From Fen-1258 sp947085815 (lineage in GTDB: Bacteria; Bacteroidota; Ignavibacteria; Ignavibacteriales; Melioribacteraceae): a stretch of DNA of 64,000 bases. Below the pieces are notes generated by a model. The model saw only the letters and a program-made list of their open reading frames with translations, had not been told where the DNA came from and did not search any database. This document shows, piece after piece, positions 1 through 8,425 of this stretch. Every line of letters begins with the position of its first letter. Position 1 is the first letter of the stretch. Made by a program: the position numbers and the translations under genes. The DNA lies in the NCBI GenBank assembly GCA_947085815.1, contig CAMTXU010000013.1:23825-87824 (forward strand), in the 5' to 3' direction.

Positions 1-1
1 T

Positions 2-169
2 TCTTTAAATGAAACAATGCATTGGTTAAGAAGAGCCGTGAAGAGAAAGCTTCTAACCAAGACACAAATTGAAAAACTTAAAATTATTCTTGATGAACTT
101 AGTCCTAAACTTGGTGAGTATATTAATTCGATCGGATATTCTAAACATCGATCAACTGAAAATGAATAG
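2..169 (+). CDS. Four-helix-bundle protein (S23/TIGR02436-like), C-terminal part
   Basis: The window opens inside a reading frame that runs 55 codons to TAG at 167-169; its start lies before the window. The visible part contains ETMHWLRRAVKRKLLT, then a Lys/Glu-rich helix and PKLGEYINSIG. That order matches the end of the small four-helix-bundle family first found in 23S rRNA intervening sequences, where an ETxxWL-like helix precedes a PKLxxYINSIG-like ending. Members are usually about 120 residues and their cellular role is not established. The family call rests on motif memory from a fragment only. DUF711 begins 38 bases downstream in the same direction. Confidence 0.55.
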   Translation, partial: SLNETMHWLRRAVKRKLLTKTQIEKLKIILDELSPKLGEYINSIGYSKHRSTENE

Positions 170-207
170 TCAACTAACTGCTAACAACCAACAACTGACA
201 AAATAAT

Positions 208-1569
208 ATGCCATACGAATTTGAAGAAATTCTCGAAACTATCCGGATGACGGAGATTGAACATTTTGATATCAGAACTGTTACTTTGGGCATTAGTCTG
301 AGAGATTGCCACGACCGCAATATTGAAGTAACAAAGCAAAAAATATATGATAAGATTCTCCGCTATGGAAAACATCATGTAGAATACGCGAAAGAAGTTG
401 AAGCTCAGTATGGAATTTCCATCGCTAATAAGCGTGTTTCAATTACACCGGTGTCGATTCCGTTCGACTCCTGCAATATGGAAGAATTTATTGAGATTGC
501 CAAAACATTAGATCAAGCCGCTGAGGATATTGGAATAGATTACATCGCCGGATTTTCCGCTCTTGTGCAGAAAGGAATGACTAATGGTGAGCGTGAATTA
601 ATTAAAGCAATTCCTTACGCGCTTTCCCAGACCAAGAGAGTTTGTTCAAGCGTAAATATTGGCTCTACAAAAGCCGGCATCAATATGGACGCTGTAAATA
701 TGATGAGCGAGGCTATCAAACTTACTGCGGAGCTGACTAAAGAAAGAGACTCCATTGGCTGCGCAAAACTTGTCGTTTTTGCAAATGCCGTCGAGGATAA
801 TCCATTTGTAGCCGGTGCATTTCATGGAGTGACAGAACCCGAAGTAGTTCTAAATGTTGGTATCAGCGGACCCGGTGTTGTACTTGAAGCCATACGCGAA
901 GCCGGAAATGTTGATCTGCAGCAGCTCTCCGAAGTAATTAAGAAAACCATTTTCAAAATAACCCGAGCGGGTGAACTTATCGGAAGAAAAGTTGCGGAGA
1001 AACATGGAATACCTTTCGGTATTGTTGACATCTCCTTAGCTCCTACTCCGGCTGAAGGTGACAGCATTGGAGATATACTGATTGCTATGGGAGTTGAAGA
1101 TGTTGGTGCGCCCGGAACAATTGCCGCTCTTGCCATGTTGAATGATTCGGTTAAGAAAGCCGGATTAATGGCAAGTTCATCAGTCGGCGGTATGAGCGGA
1201 GCATTCATACCTGTGAGTGAGGATATGGCGATGATTCGCGCCGTTCAAGCGGGAAATCTTTCTTTAGAAAAATTAGAAGCTATGACAGCCGTTTGTTCTG
1301 TTGGTCTTGATATGATAGCTGTTCCGGGTGATACAACGGCTACAACAATTGCAGGTATTATCGCAGATGAAGCCGCCATAGGAATTATTAATGATAAAAC
1401 AACTGCGGTTAGAATTATTCCTGCTTACGGTAAAAAAGTAGGCGAGATGGTCGATTATGGAGGATTGCTCGGAAAGGCACCAATTATGGAAGTCCGGACA
1501 ATTAGCTGTGCCGGATTTGTTGGTCGTGGCGGAAGAATACCCGCGCCAATGAGGAGCTTAACTAATTAA
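208..1569 (+). CDS. DUF711/UPF0210 family (PFL-like) protein
   Basis: This 453-residue protein is a full-length member of the UPF0210 (DUF711) family, whose fold resembles pyruvate formate-lyase but whose reaction is not known. Family-typical parts are the N-terminal EILETIRMTEIEHFDIRTVT segment, a central run with VNIGSTKAGINMDAV, and the glycine-rich end CAGFVGRGGRIPAPMRSL. ATG at 208 is the first start after the upstream stop. No classical Shine-Dalgarno is obvious. It stands alone: the preceding gene ends 38 bases before and lemA begins 81 bases after, behind its own strong ribosome-binding site. Nothing looks broken. Confidence 0.85.
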   Translation: MPYEFEEILETIRMTEIEHFDIRTVTLGISLRDCHDRNIEVTKQKIYDKILRYGKHHVEYAKEVEAQYGISIANKRVSITPVSIPFDSCNMEEFIEIAKTLDQAAEDIGIDYIAGFSALVQKGMTNGERELIKAIPYALSQTKRVCSSVNIGSTKAGINMDAVNMMSEAIKLTAELTKERDSIGCAKLVVFANAVEDNPFVAGAFHGVTEPEVVLNVGISGPGVVLEAIREAGNVDLQQLSEVIKKTIFKITRAGELIGRKVAEKHGIPFGIVDISLAPTPAEGDSIGDILIAMGVEDVGAPGTIAALAMLNDSVKKAGLMASSSVGGMSGAFIPVSEDMAMIRAVQAGNLSLEKLEAMTAVCSVGLDMIAVPGDTTATTIAGIIADEAAIGIINDKTTAVRIIPAYGKKVGEMVDYGGLLGKAPIMEVRTISCAGFVGRGGRIPAPMRSLTN

Positions 1570-1650
1570 TTTTCTTGCGGCGCTGTTCATTTATTAAAAA
1601 TATCTCTATTTACTATTGAATGTAACTATACTTTTCAAAAAGGAGGAGAA

Positions 1651-2256
1651 ATGAGTAAAGGCTTAAAGATCGGTCTGGGGATTCTTGGAGTATTAGTTCT
1701 TTTTATTTTTCTCACCGTATCGTGGGCAACGGGCAAATATAATACATTTGTTGGATTGAATGAGAACGTTAAATCTGCATGGAGCCAGGTTGAAAACGTT
1801 TACCAGCGCAGATCCGATCTCGTCCCTAATTTGGTTGCTACAGTAAAAGGAGTTGCTAACTTCGAAAAAGAAACTTATACAGCGGTCACGGAAGCTCGTG
1901 CTAAAGTTGGGCAGATCAAACTCACATCCGATCAACTCAGCGATCCGGCAATGATTCAAAAATTCCAGGCTGCGCAGGATGGTTTAGGAAGCGCTCTTTC
2001 ACGCCTTCTCGTAGTTTCGGAAAATTATCCTCAACTAAAAGCAAATGAAAATTTCTTACAGCTTCAAGCTCAGTTGGAAGGAACAGAAAATAGAATTACG
2101 GTTGAACGACAAAAATACAATACAATTGCAGCAGAATACAATACCGCCATCAAACGATTTCCCGGAGTTATTGTAGCAAACTTTGGCGGTTTCAAGGAAA
2201 AAGAATATTTCAAAGCTGACGCCGGGACAGAACAAGCTCCAAAGGTTCAGTTTTAA
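1651..2256 (+). CDS. lemA: LemA family protein
   Basis: The protein has 201 residues. One N-terminal membrane helix (about residues 7-27) is followed by a helical extracytoplasmic domain. The signature is WSQVENVYQRRSDLVPNLV (about residues 44-62), then a long helical part and YNTAIKRFPGVIVANFGGF near the end. This is the normal LemA architecture and length. LemA proteins are thought to be membrane-anchored envelope proteins of unclear biochemistry, often encoded beside a TPM-domain protein, as here. An AAGGAGGAG ribosome-binding site lies just before ATG 1651. Confidence 0.93.
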   Translation: MSKGLKIGLGILGVLVLFIFLTVSWATGKYNTFVGLNENVKSAWSQVENVYQRRSDLVPNLVATVKGVANFEKETYTAVTEARAKVGQIKLTSDQLSDPAMIQKFQAAQDGLGSALSRLLVVSENYPQLKANENFLQLQAQLEGTENRITVERQKYNTIAAEYNTAIKRFPGVIVANFGGFKEKEYFKADAGTEQAPKVQF

Positions 2257-2297
2257 TAACGTAGAGCTAAGAGTTTAGAACATAGAGCGGATACTTG

Positions 2298-3014
2298 ATG
2301 AAAAAAATAGTTTTCTTTTTTTTAGTACCAATATTATTTCTGAAAGCTCAAATTGAGTTTCCGGTACTCAAGAATTACGCTAATGATTTCACCAATACAT
2401 TATCAAGTTCTGAACTATACACTCTAAACTCTGCACTCAAACAATTTGATGATTCCACCTCAAATCAGATTGTCTTCCTGATGATTCAAAGCCTTGGTGG
2501 TTATTCACTCGAGAGTTATACTTACGAAACTGCTGCCAAGAATCAAATCGGATCCAAAAAAAATAATAATGGAGTTCTATTCTTTGTATCAAAAGATGAC
2601 CGCAAGATGAGAATCGAAGTCGGGTATGGACTAGAGGGAACTCTCCCGGATGCACTTACAAGTTCAATTCAGCGGAATGAAGTCCGACCATATTTTAAGC
2701 AGGGTGATTATTATTCAGGAATTGTAGCCGGTCTGAATGCAATCTTTGCTGCCACACGTGGGGAATATAAAGGTGAAAGGAAAGATAAAAGTGAAAAAGG
2801 AAAAGGGTTTCCATTCATATTTATAGTGATACTGATTGTTATTCTCTCGTCAATTTTTAGAAAAGGGGGAGGCAGTGGAGGCGGTGGAATTCTGCCTTGG
2901 ATTATTTTGGGTTCTATGACTGGCGGACGCAGAAGTAGCGGAGGTGGAGGATTTGGCGGATTTTCGGGGGGTGGCGGCTCTTTCGGCGGCGGCGGTTCCA
3001 GCGGAAGTTGGTAA
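2298..3014 (+). CDS. TPM-domain (YgcG-like) membrane protein
   Basis: A signal peptide (about residues 1-17) precedes a TPM domain (about 20-150) with SNQIVFLMIQSLGGYSLESY and the family hallmark RIEVGYGLEGTLPDA. One membrane helix follows (about 170-186) and then a low-complexity Gly/Ser tail (about 188-238) ending GGGGSSGSW. This layout is standard for TPM phosphatase-like proteins paired with LemA, some of which act in photosystem II repair or envelope maintenance. A TTG one codon upstream is possible, but ATG 2298 is preferred. It follows lemA by 41 bases and is probably co-transcribed. Confidence 0.88.
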   Translation: MKKIVFFFLVPILFLKAQIEFPVLKNYANDFTNTLSSSELYTLNSALKQFDDSTSNQIVFLMIQSLGGYSLESYTYETAAKNQIGSKKNNNGVLFFVSKDDRKMRIEVGYGLEGTLPDALTSSIQRNEVRPYFKQGDYYSGIVAGLNAIFAATRGEYKGERKDKSEKGKGFPFIFIVILIVILSSIFRKGGGSGGGGILPWIILGSMTGGRRSSGGGGFGGFSGGGGSFGGGGSSGSW

Positions 3015-3080
3015 TTTCATTTCATTAAAGTCTTATTTGTCTTGAAGTTCTAACCTTGTTTTAGTATTATTTCGCCCACA

Positions 3081-3437
3081 TTGAGAGATATTTATAAAGG
3101 TATTGGTTTATTTAATGAATCCGATTTTTTTTCGGCTCATCACTTTTTTGAAGATTGCTGGATAAACTGCGATCGGCAAGAAAAATTGTTCTTTCAAGGA
3201 TTAGTTCAGATTTCGGTCGGATGCTATCATCTGCTTAACGGAAATTATAACGGTTCTATAAGTCAGTTAACTAAAGGGCAGCTAAAACTGAACTGTTTTA
3301 TTCCATTCTACCATGATATAAATATTCTAAAATTGGTAGAAGAGATCGAGTCGCTGATCAAATTACTGTGTGGAGATAACTTAAATGACCGGGAAGAAAT
3401 TTGGAATGCAATTCCGAAAATTGAAATTAACTGTTAA
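3081..3437 (+). CDS. DUF309-family protein
   Basis: The 118-residue protein matches DUF309 in order: an N-terminal helix, FFSAHHFFEDCWINC (equivalent to the family's EAHExLExxW), LFFQGLVQISVGCYHLLNGN, then a helical tail. DUF309 proteins are small all-alpha proteins of unknown function. The family Glu/His set (HHFFEDCW) is present. The start is TTG at 3081, the only plausible initiator at the end of the conserved region, and no strong ribosome-binding site is visible. The next gene, the ferredoxin, has its own AAGGAGG site, so coupling is weak. Confidence 0.7.
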   Translation: MRDIYKGIGLFNESDFFSAHHFFEDCWINCDRQEKLFFQGLVQISVGCYHLLNGNYNGSISQLTKGQLKLNCFIPFYHDINILKLVEEIESLIKLLCGDNLNDREEIWNAIPKIEINC

Positions 3438-3465
3438 ATTTTTTTAATAAATAAGGAGGCCAAAA

Positions 3466-3798
3466 ATGGCAATAAGGATAACAGATGAATGTATTAATTG
3501 CGGTGCATGCGAACCAGAATGCCCAAACACAGCCATTTATGAAGGCGGTGCGGAATGGAAATTAGCCGGTAATAGTTACAGCGAAGGCGATGCTTCTCCT
3601 TCCGGCGCAACCGGTTTTTTCTCCAAAGATTTCTTTTATATTGTTCCGGATAAATGTACCGAATGTGTCGGCTTTCACGACGAACCGCAATGCGCCGCAG
3701 TTTGTCCGGTTGATTGCTGCGTTCCGGATCCAAATCATGTAGAGGATAAAGACACACTTCTTAAAAGAAAAGAATATCTGGACGGATTAGGAAGGTAA
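3466..3798 (+). CDS. 2[4Fe-4S] ferredoxin (Allochromatium-type)
   Basis: This 110-residue ferredoxin has a first cluster motif CINCGACEPECPNTAI (residues 9-24) and a second CTECVGFHDEPQCAAVCPVDCC. The eight-residue spacing between the CxxC and CxxxCP parts of the second motif is the mark of the Allochromatium vinosum type, which carries two very low-potential clusters. The AAGGAGG ribosome-binding site is one of the best in the window. In this organism it could feed electrons to or from ferredoxin enzymes such as the IorAB encoded near 57-59 kb; that link is inference. The convergent neighbour is separated by a 104-bp inverted-repeat element. Confidence 0.93.
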   Translation: MAIRITDECINCGACEPECPNTAIYEGGAEWKLAGNSYSEGDASPSGATGFFSKDFFYIVPDKCTECVGFHDEPQCAAVCPVDCCVPDPNHVEDKDTLLKRKEYLDGLGR

Positions 3799-3836
3799 TT
3801 CATCATTTGTTGTTAACAGTTTGTTTTTCAAATAGA

Positions 3837-3940
3837 GGCTGTCTCAAAAGTAATTATTCAAATAAATAATCTGCGAAAATCTGCTTTATCTGCGTCATCC
3901 GTGGGCTATTCTATTATTAAGCATTACTTTTGAGACAGCC
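3837..3940. repeat. 104-bp MITE-like inverted-repeat element
   Basis: Perfect 18-bp inverted repeats GGCTGTCTCAAAAGTAAT (3837-3854) and its complement (3923-3940) bracket 68 bp containing TCTGCGAAAATCTGC and TGCGTCATCCGTGGGC. Termini beginning GGCTGTCTCAAAAG are typical of some DDE insertion sequences, so this is most simply a miniature non-autonomous relic. No clear target duplication is seen. It lies between convergent genes, where the stem could also act as a two-way terminator. Confidence 0.75.
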
Positions 3941-3945
3941 TTTTC

Positions 3946-4983
3946 TTAAAAATTTAATCGAATAAGCTCCAACCTAAAATTTATCGTGGAATCATAGTAA
4001 TCTTTAAAGCTGTTTATTTTATTTTCTCCGATCTCACTCGATTTGAATTTCTCTCGTATTGTCGGATCCGGAGGAAATACATGAACATACAACAATGAAC
4101 CGATAATTGGTGACAGTGCGGTAATAATTGCTAAAGAGTTCCGGGTTTTACCTTTTGAAAATGAAGCAGTTATTCCGCCCGTAATAGCTGTAAGTCCTGC
4201 ACTGCAACCAATCATTTCCCAGTAAGACAAATTTGGATTGTCTTGACTTGCTACTAAATAAACACCATAAGGAAATCCGAATGTATAAAAAGCAATACCT
4301 CCATAGAAAGCCGTGAAAAGAGCAGCCCATCCATTATGAGTTAATGCAACAGCTAGCAGAGCAGATCCAATTGTGGACAAAACAGTTATTCCTGATCCTG
4401 CTAACACTTCCATGGGAACTGCAAAATAAATTGGTCTTGGTCTGAAATTGTTCTGAATTCTCGTTGAATCAAGATAGAGCAATTGAGGAGTATTTCCGGT
4501 TCGCAAATCTCCGTCTAATGTATCGGATATATTTGGTTTGTAGTATTTCCAAATGCCGTTATAGTTATCTGCTGCATATTTTTCTGCCTCTATAAAGACA
4601 ACTTTTTTGCTTGAATCAACATTATTAACAAATTTCCCGAATCCTTTTTCTAAAAACCTTTGGTTGAGATCTAAATCTTCGAGCGGATACTTAAACCAAA
4701 GATATACAATCTCATAATCTTTAGAATCCTTCATGGAAACGGATTTAACAATAACATTCCTCCTCAACATAATCTCTTTATAATATGAAACTGCCTCCTT
4801 AGCAGTCTCTGCAAAAAGAGGAATTGGATTGTTGAGCTGAGGTGAGTCGATTCCGGCAAGTTTAACCATTCTTCCGTCTTCCAATTCGAACAGATTACTA
4901 TCATGAATTTTTACAACTCTGAACGACTGCCCCGAAATTGATTGTACCGCTATGAGGAAAATAATAACTAGAGCTAATTGCAA
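3946..4983 (-). CDS. Staphylococcal-nuclease-like domain fused to a membrane region
   Basis: A signal peptide (residues 1-18) leads into an SNase-like domain (about 19-150) with RVVKIHDSNLFELEDGRMVKLAGIDSP and later EAEKYAADNYNGIWK. These match the oligonucleotide/oligosaccharide-binding core of thermonucleases. The rest (about 180-345) has roughly four hydrophobic segments and is unlike ordinary secreted nucleases. LAGIDSP and the AxxxxxGIW-like helix are present, but I cannot align all catalytic Arg/Glu residues, so activity is uncertain. ATG at 4983 gives a good signal peptide. It is convergent with the ferredoxin gene. Confidence 0.7.
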   Translation of the reverse strand: MQLALVIIFLIAVQSISGQSFRVVKIHDSNLFELEDGRMVKLAGIDSPQLNNPIPLFAETAKEAVSYYKEIMLRRNVIVKSVSMKDSKDYEIVYLWFKYPLEDLDLNQRFLEKGFGKFVNNVDSSKKVVFIEAEKYAADNYNGIWKYYKPNISDTLDGDLRTGNTPQLLYLDSTRIQNNFRPRPIYFAVPMEVLAGSGITVLSTIGSALLAVALTHNGWAALFTAFYGGIAFYTFGFPYGVYLVASQDNPNLSYWEMIGCSAGLTAITGGITASFSKGKTRNSLAIITALSPIIGSLLYVHVFPPDPTIREKFKSSEIGENKINSFKDYYDSTINFRLELIRLNF

Positions 4984-5060
4984 ATGAACTCCGGTTATAA
5001 TTAGAATTTGATTACAAGCAAATTTAAATCATAATTTTCTAAAAACCGATAATCGTTTTG

Positions 5061-5951
5061 TCAATCATGAAGAATTGCCGTTACCGGAAAATGGTCTGAC
5101 GGAAATTTACCGTCATAAGATGTTCGCATTATTTTGGATTGTCTTACTAAAAAATTCTTCGTCGCAAAAATGAAATCAATTTTTTCACCCTCTGTTTCTC
5201 CTTTGAATGAATTAAATGTTCCTTCGTTGAGCTGCTTCTCGTTCACAATTCTATAAGTATCTACTAATCCACTGGAAAGAATTGTTTTGATTGCAGGGTT
5301 TTCATCACCGCAGTTAAAATCACCCGTTAGAATAATTGGGAAAGTTCTTTCATTCATTACTCTCACAAGAAGCTCTGTGCTTTTCTCCCGCGATGATTGC
5401 GATTCATGATCAAGATGAACATTGAAGAAATAAAAGTCTTTATCTGATAATTTATCGTAAAGACGAACCCATGTGCAAATGCGTGTAATGTTATTCCCCC
5501 AGCTTTTAGATGCAACAATATCTGGTGTTTCGGAAAACCAAAATGTTTCTGTGGAATCAACCAAGAAGCGGTTTTTCAAGTAAAAAATGCATGAATATTC
5601 ACCCATGTTCTTCCCATCATCTCGACCAACACCTACGTAAGCATAATCTGGCATCTCGTGCATTAATTCATCAATCTGAAATTTCAGAGCCTCCTGCAAA
5701 CCAAGCAAATCCGGAGTAAACTCTTTAATTGTCTTTACCACATTTTCTTTCCTGAATTCCCAGCTATTCGCACCGTCATTTGCAGTCCCGTAACGGATAT
5801 TAAAAGTCATTACCTTAAGATTATCCTCTTGAACAGATTGAGCCAGAGGAGAATCGGTAAATGAACAAATTATTAGAAAGGTAATTACGGCAAAATGGTA
5901 GAGAACCGATATAATTTTTTGAACGTATCCGGGCTTCATATTGTTGTTCAT
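5061..5951 (-). CDS. Endonuclease/exonuclease/phosphatase family hydrolase, exported
   Basis: This 296-residue protein has a membrane-spanning signal (about residues 13-37) and an EEP domain. Metal and active-site motifs are visible in order: MTFNIRYG, LLGLQEAL (catalytic Glu), FNVHLDHES, ILTGDFNCG and SDHFPVTA at the end (catalytic Asp-His). Such secreted EEP proteins act on nucleic acids, phospholipids or inositol phosphates; the substrate cannot be read from sequence. It lies upstream of the SNase-like gene on the same strand with a 77-bp gap, so the two may form a pair for extracellular nucleic-acid use (inference). Confidence 0.85.
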   Translation of the reverse strand: MNNNMKPGYVQKIISVLYHFAVITFLIICSFTDSPLAQSVQEDNLKVMTFNIRYGTANDGANSWEFRKENVVKTIKEFTPDLLGLQEALKFQIDELMHEMPDYAYVGVGRDDGKNMGEYSCIFYLKNRFLVDSTETFWFSETPDIVASKSWGNNITRICTWVRLYDKLSDKDFYFFNVHLDHESQSSREKSTELLVRVMNERTFPIILTGDFNCGDENPAIKTILSSGLVDTYRIVNEKQLNEGTFNSFKGETEGEKIDFIFATKNFLVRQSKIMRTSYDGKFPSDHFPVTAILHD

Positions 5952-6021
5952 AAAAATATCCTAAGTTATTTGTAACTTTAATTCAAAAAAATCATTTATA
6001 AAATAAACATAAAGTTAGAAA

Positions 6022-6870
6022 ATGAAAATTGGCAAATACGAATTATACGCTTTAGAAACCGGCGCGTTCGGCTTGGACGGCGGCGCAATGTTTGGTATAA
6101 TACCTAAACCATTGTGGGGTAAATTCAATCCCGCGGATGAGCTAAACCGTGTTACACTCCACGCACGGACTCTTTTGCTGGTAAACGAATCGAAAAAAAT
6201 ATTGATAGATACCGGAATTGGTGCAAACTGGGATGAAAAATTTACAAAGATTTACCGGTTGGATCTGAGCGTGAATACATCTCAAAACTTATTTAATAAA
6301 CTTAGCCTTCAGCCGGAAGATATTACAGATGTTTTGTTGACTCATCTTCATTTCGATCATACCGGTGGCTCAACAAAACTAATTGACGGGAAATGGATTC
6401 CGACTTATCCAAACGCTAAATATCATATACAAAAAAAGCATTTTGATTGGGCGATAAATCCTTCAGAGCGTGACCGCGGTAGTTTTATCCAGAATCGTTT
6501 TATGCCGCTTCATGAGGAAGGATTACTTCACTTTACGGATGGTGAGTCAACATTTGATGATGAAATCGATTTGATGATAGTTAACGGTCACACATTTCAT
6601 CAGCAGATGATAAAGATACACGATGACTCCAATACAATTCTTTATTGCGGCGATCTTTTCCCGTTCACTTCGCATATCCCGCTTCCGTATGTAATGGGAT
6701 ATGATCTTCAGCCCGTTATCACAGTTCAAGAGAAGAAAAAAATCCTTCCGCTCGCAATTGAGGAAAATTGGAAATTATTTTTTGAGCACGATCCGGAAGT
6801 AGTGATGGCTACAGTTTCTCATTCTCAGAACGGCTTTTCAATTAATGATGTCTTTACTGAGATGAGTTAA
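6022..6870 (+). CDS. Metallo-beta-lactamase-fold hydrolase
   Basis: The 282-residue MBL-fold protein carries THLHFDHTGG (about residues 109-118), the metal-binding HxHxDH motif, plus later metal-ligand candidates in the NGHTFHQQM and LYCGDLFPF segments. It lacks a signal peptide and is cytoplasmic. Its general form is that of quorum-quenching-lactonase-like or uncharacterised MBL hydrolases with an N-terminal strand region; the substrate is unknown. The stop overlaps the start of the Rieske gene by one base (TAATG), which indicates translational coupling. Confidence 0.87.
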   Translation: MKIGKYELYALETGAFGLDGGAMFGIIPKPLWGKFNPADELNRVTLHARTLLLVNESKKILIDTGIGANWDEKFTKIYRLDLSVNTSQNLFNKLSLQPEDITDVLLTHLHFDHTGGSTKLIDGKWIPTYPNAKYHIQKKHFDWAINPSERDRGSFIQNRFMPLHEEGLLHFTDGESTFDDEIDLMIVNGHTFHQQMIKIHDDSNTILYCGDLFPFTSHIPLPYVMGYDLQPVITVQEKKKILPLAIEENWKLFFEHDPEVVMATVSHSQNGFSINDVFTEMS

Positions 6871-7205
6871 TGGAAGCGCTTGAAGGTTTTTATAAAATTT
6901 GCAAGTACTCGGAATTAAAAGAGAAAATTGGCAGAAGATTTTTTGTTAATGATGTGGATGTCGCTCTCTTCAAAGTTGACGGCGAAGTTTATGCTCTGGC
7001 TAATATGTGCATCCATCAAAAAGCGGCAATAATTTATGACGGATTCATAGAAGATCATAAAGTTGTTTGTCCCGCGCACGGCTGGCAGTTCGATCTTAAA
7101 ACCGGAAAAGTTCCGGGAGCTGTAAAGGGATTAGATCCATATGAAGTTAAAATTGTTGGTGACGATGTTTATGTAAAAGTTTATTCTAAAAAGTTGAGAT
7201 GGTGA
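6870..7205 (+). CDS. Rieske [2Fe-2S] protein (NirD-like)
   Basis: The 111-residue protein is a stand-alone Rieske domain of the nitrite-reductase-small-subunit type. Cluster ligands are visible as NMCIHQKA (Cys-x-His) and VVCPAHGWQFD (Cys-x-x-His), with the usual KTGKV-like turn after them. No catalytic reductase subunit is nearby, so it probably serves as a small electron carrier or as a partner of the MBL hydrolase to which it is translationally coupled. The ATG overlaps the preceding stop codon. Confidence 0.9.
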   Translation: MEALEGFYKICKYSELKEKIGRRFFVNDVDVALFKVDGEVYALANMCIHQKAAIIYDGFIEDHKVVCPAHGWQFDLKTGKVPGAVKGLDPYEVKIVGDDVYVKVYSKKLRW

Positions 7206-7211
7206 TTAAGA

Positions 7212-7336
7212 ATGGAAAGAAGGAATGAAGAAAAGTTTACCCGCCGTGGTGGGAAGAAATGATGAAAGATGCCAGACCGAAGTCGAGGTCAAAGAAAAAA
7301 GATATGAAGAAACGAATCGAAGTAAAAATAACTTGA
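7212..7336 (+). pseudogene. Small 41-codon ORF interrupted by a -1 frameshift
   Basis: ATG at 7212 opens MERRNEEKF and then runs into a stop at once. The next frame continues YPPWWEEMMKDARPKSRSK and ends at TGA 7334-7336. Adding one T to the TTT run at 7236-7238 would join both into a single 41-residue basic peptide reading KFYPPWWEE. The composition shift and the sharp join suggest a real small gene with one missing base, caused by sequencing error or mutation. I recognise no family. It lies 6 bases after the Rieske gene and could belong to that operon. Confidence 0.4.
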
Positions 7337-7383
7337 GACTTTTGCTGAAGATTTACCCAAATCTCAAAACATGATCTCTCTAA

Positions 7384-8331
7384 ATGAAATTAACAAATCA
7401 AATAGTAATTGAAAAAGCGAAAGAACTGGGTTTCGATCTTGTGGGTTTTGCTAAAGCAGAATTGTTAAATGATGAAAATGATCGATTGAAAGAATGGCTT
7501 TCGCTCGGTTATAATGCATCGATGGAGTATATGAACCGCAGTGTTGAAAAACAATTAGACGTGAAAAAAATCTTTCCAAATGCGCTTAGTATAATATCTC
7601 TTGCTGTTAATTATTATACAAACCATTCTCACAGTCCGGAGATAAAATCTTCTCTCCCTTCCAAATATGGAAAAGTCTCTCGTTATGCATGGGGAAAAGA
7701 TTATCATTTTGTTATTTGGGATAAGCTGGAATTGCTGGAGGAGGAATTAAAAAAGATCGATCCGGCTTTCGAGTGTATTAGTTATGTAGATACTGGTCCC
7801 GTAATGGATAAAGTTTGGGCTAAACATGCGGGGATAGGTTGGATGGGGAAGCATACAAACATTATCACTCGTGAAATAGGAAGCTGGATCTTTCTGGCAA
7901 CACTAATCACAAATCATGAATTTGAATTTAGTGAACAGGTGAAGAATTACTGCGGCTCTTGCACCGCATGCATCGATGCTTGTCCCACAAAGGCAATAGT
8001 GAATGAGTATGTAGTTGACGCGAATAAATGCATCTCATTTTTAACCATCGAAAACAAGGGAGAAATTTCCCGCGACTTCAAAGATCAATTTGATAATTGG
8101 ATATTTGGCTGCGATGTCTGTCAGGATGTTTGTCCATGGAATCAAAAGTTTAGTCTGCCGACTCACAAAGTGGATTTTCAACCGAAAGGGAACAAAGAAA
8201 TTCTGATTGATGAAGTTCTTGGAATGACCGGAGATGTTTTCAAACAAAGATTTGAAACGAGTCCTATCAAACGGGCTAAGTTGTGGGGGTTGAAAAGAAA
8301 TGCGGACTTTCTTTCACCGCAGAGACACTGA
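7384..8331 (+). CDS. queG: Epoxyqueuosine reductase QueG
   Basis: QueG reduces epoxyqueuosine to queuosine in tRNA, using cobalamin and two [4Fe-4S] clusters. The 315-residue protein shows SRYAWGKDYH and DTGPVMDKVWAKHAGIGWMG in the cobalamin-binding half. Cluster motifs follow: CGSCTACIDACPTKAI with the next Cys in KCISFLTIE, and GCDVCQDVCPWN. The order and length are normal. The last residues (SPQRH) read into a sequence like a common dispersed repeat (CACCGCAGAGACACTGAGG), so the original C-terminus may have been slightly altered. ATG 7384 directly precedes the conserved start. Confidence 0.95.
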   Translation: MKLTNQIVIEKAKELGFDLVGFAKAELLNDENDRLKEWLSLGYNASMEYMNRSVEKQLDVKKIFPNALSIISLAVNYYTNHSHSPEIKSSLPSKYGKVSRYAWGKDYHFVIWDKLELLEEELKKIDPAFECISYVDTGPVMDKVWAKHAGIGWMGKHTNIITREIGSWIFLATLITNHEFEFSEQVKNYCGSCTACIDACPTKAIVNEYVVDANKCISFLTIENKGEISRDFKDQFDNWIFGCDVCQDVCPWNQKFSLPTHKVDFQPKGNKEILIDEVLGMTGDVFKQRFETSPIKRAKLWGLKRNADFLSPQRH

Positions 8332-8425
8332 GGAATGAATCCAATCATTCATAATCTCATCTTATTCATTATCAATTTTGATCTTGTTTAGGTAATTTTG
8401 TTTAGAAAAATTTTGGAGACAACGA

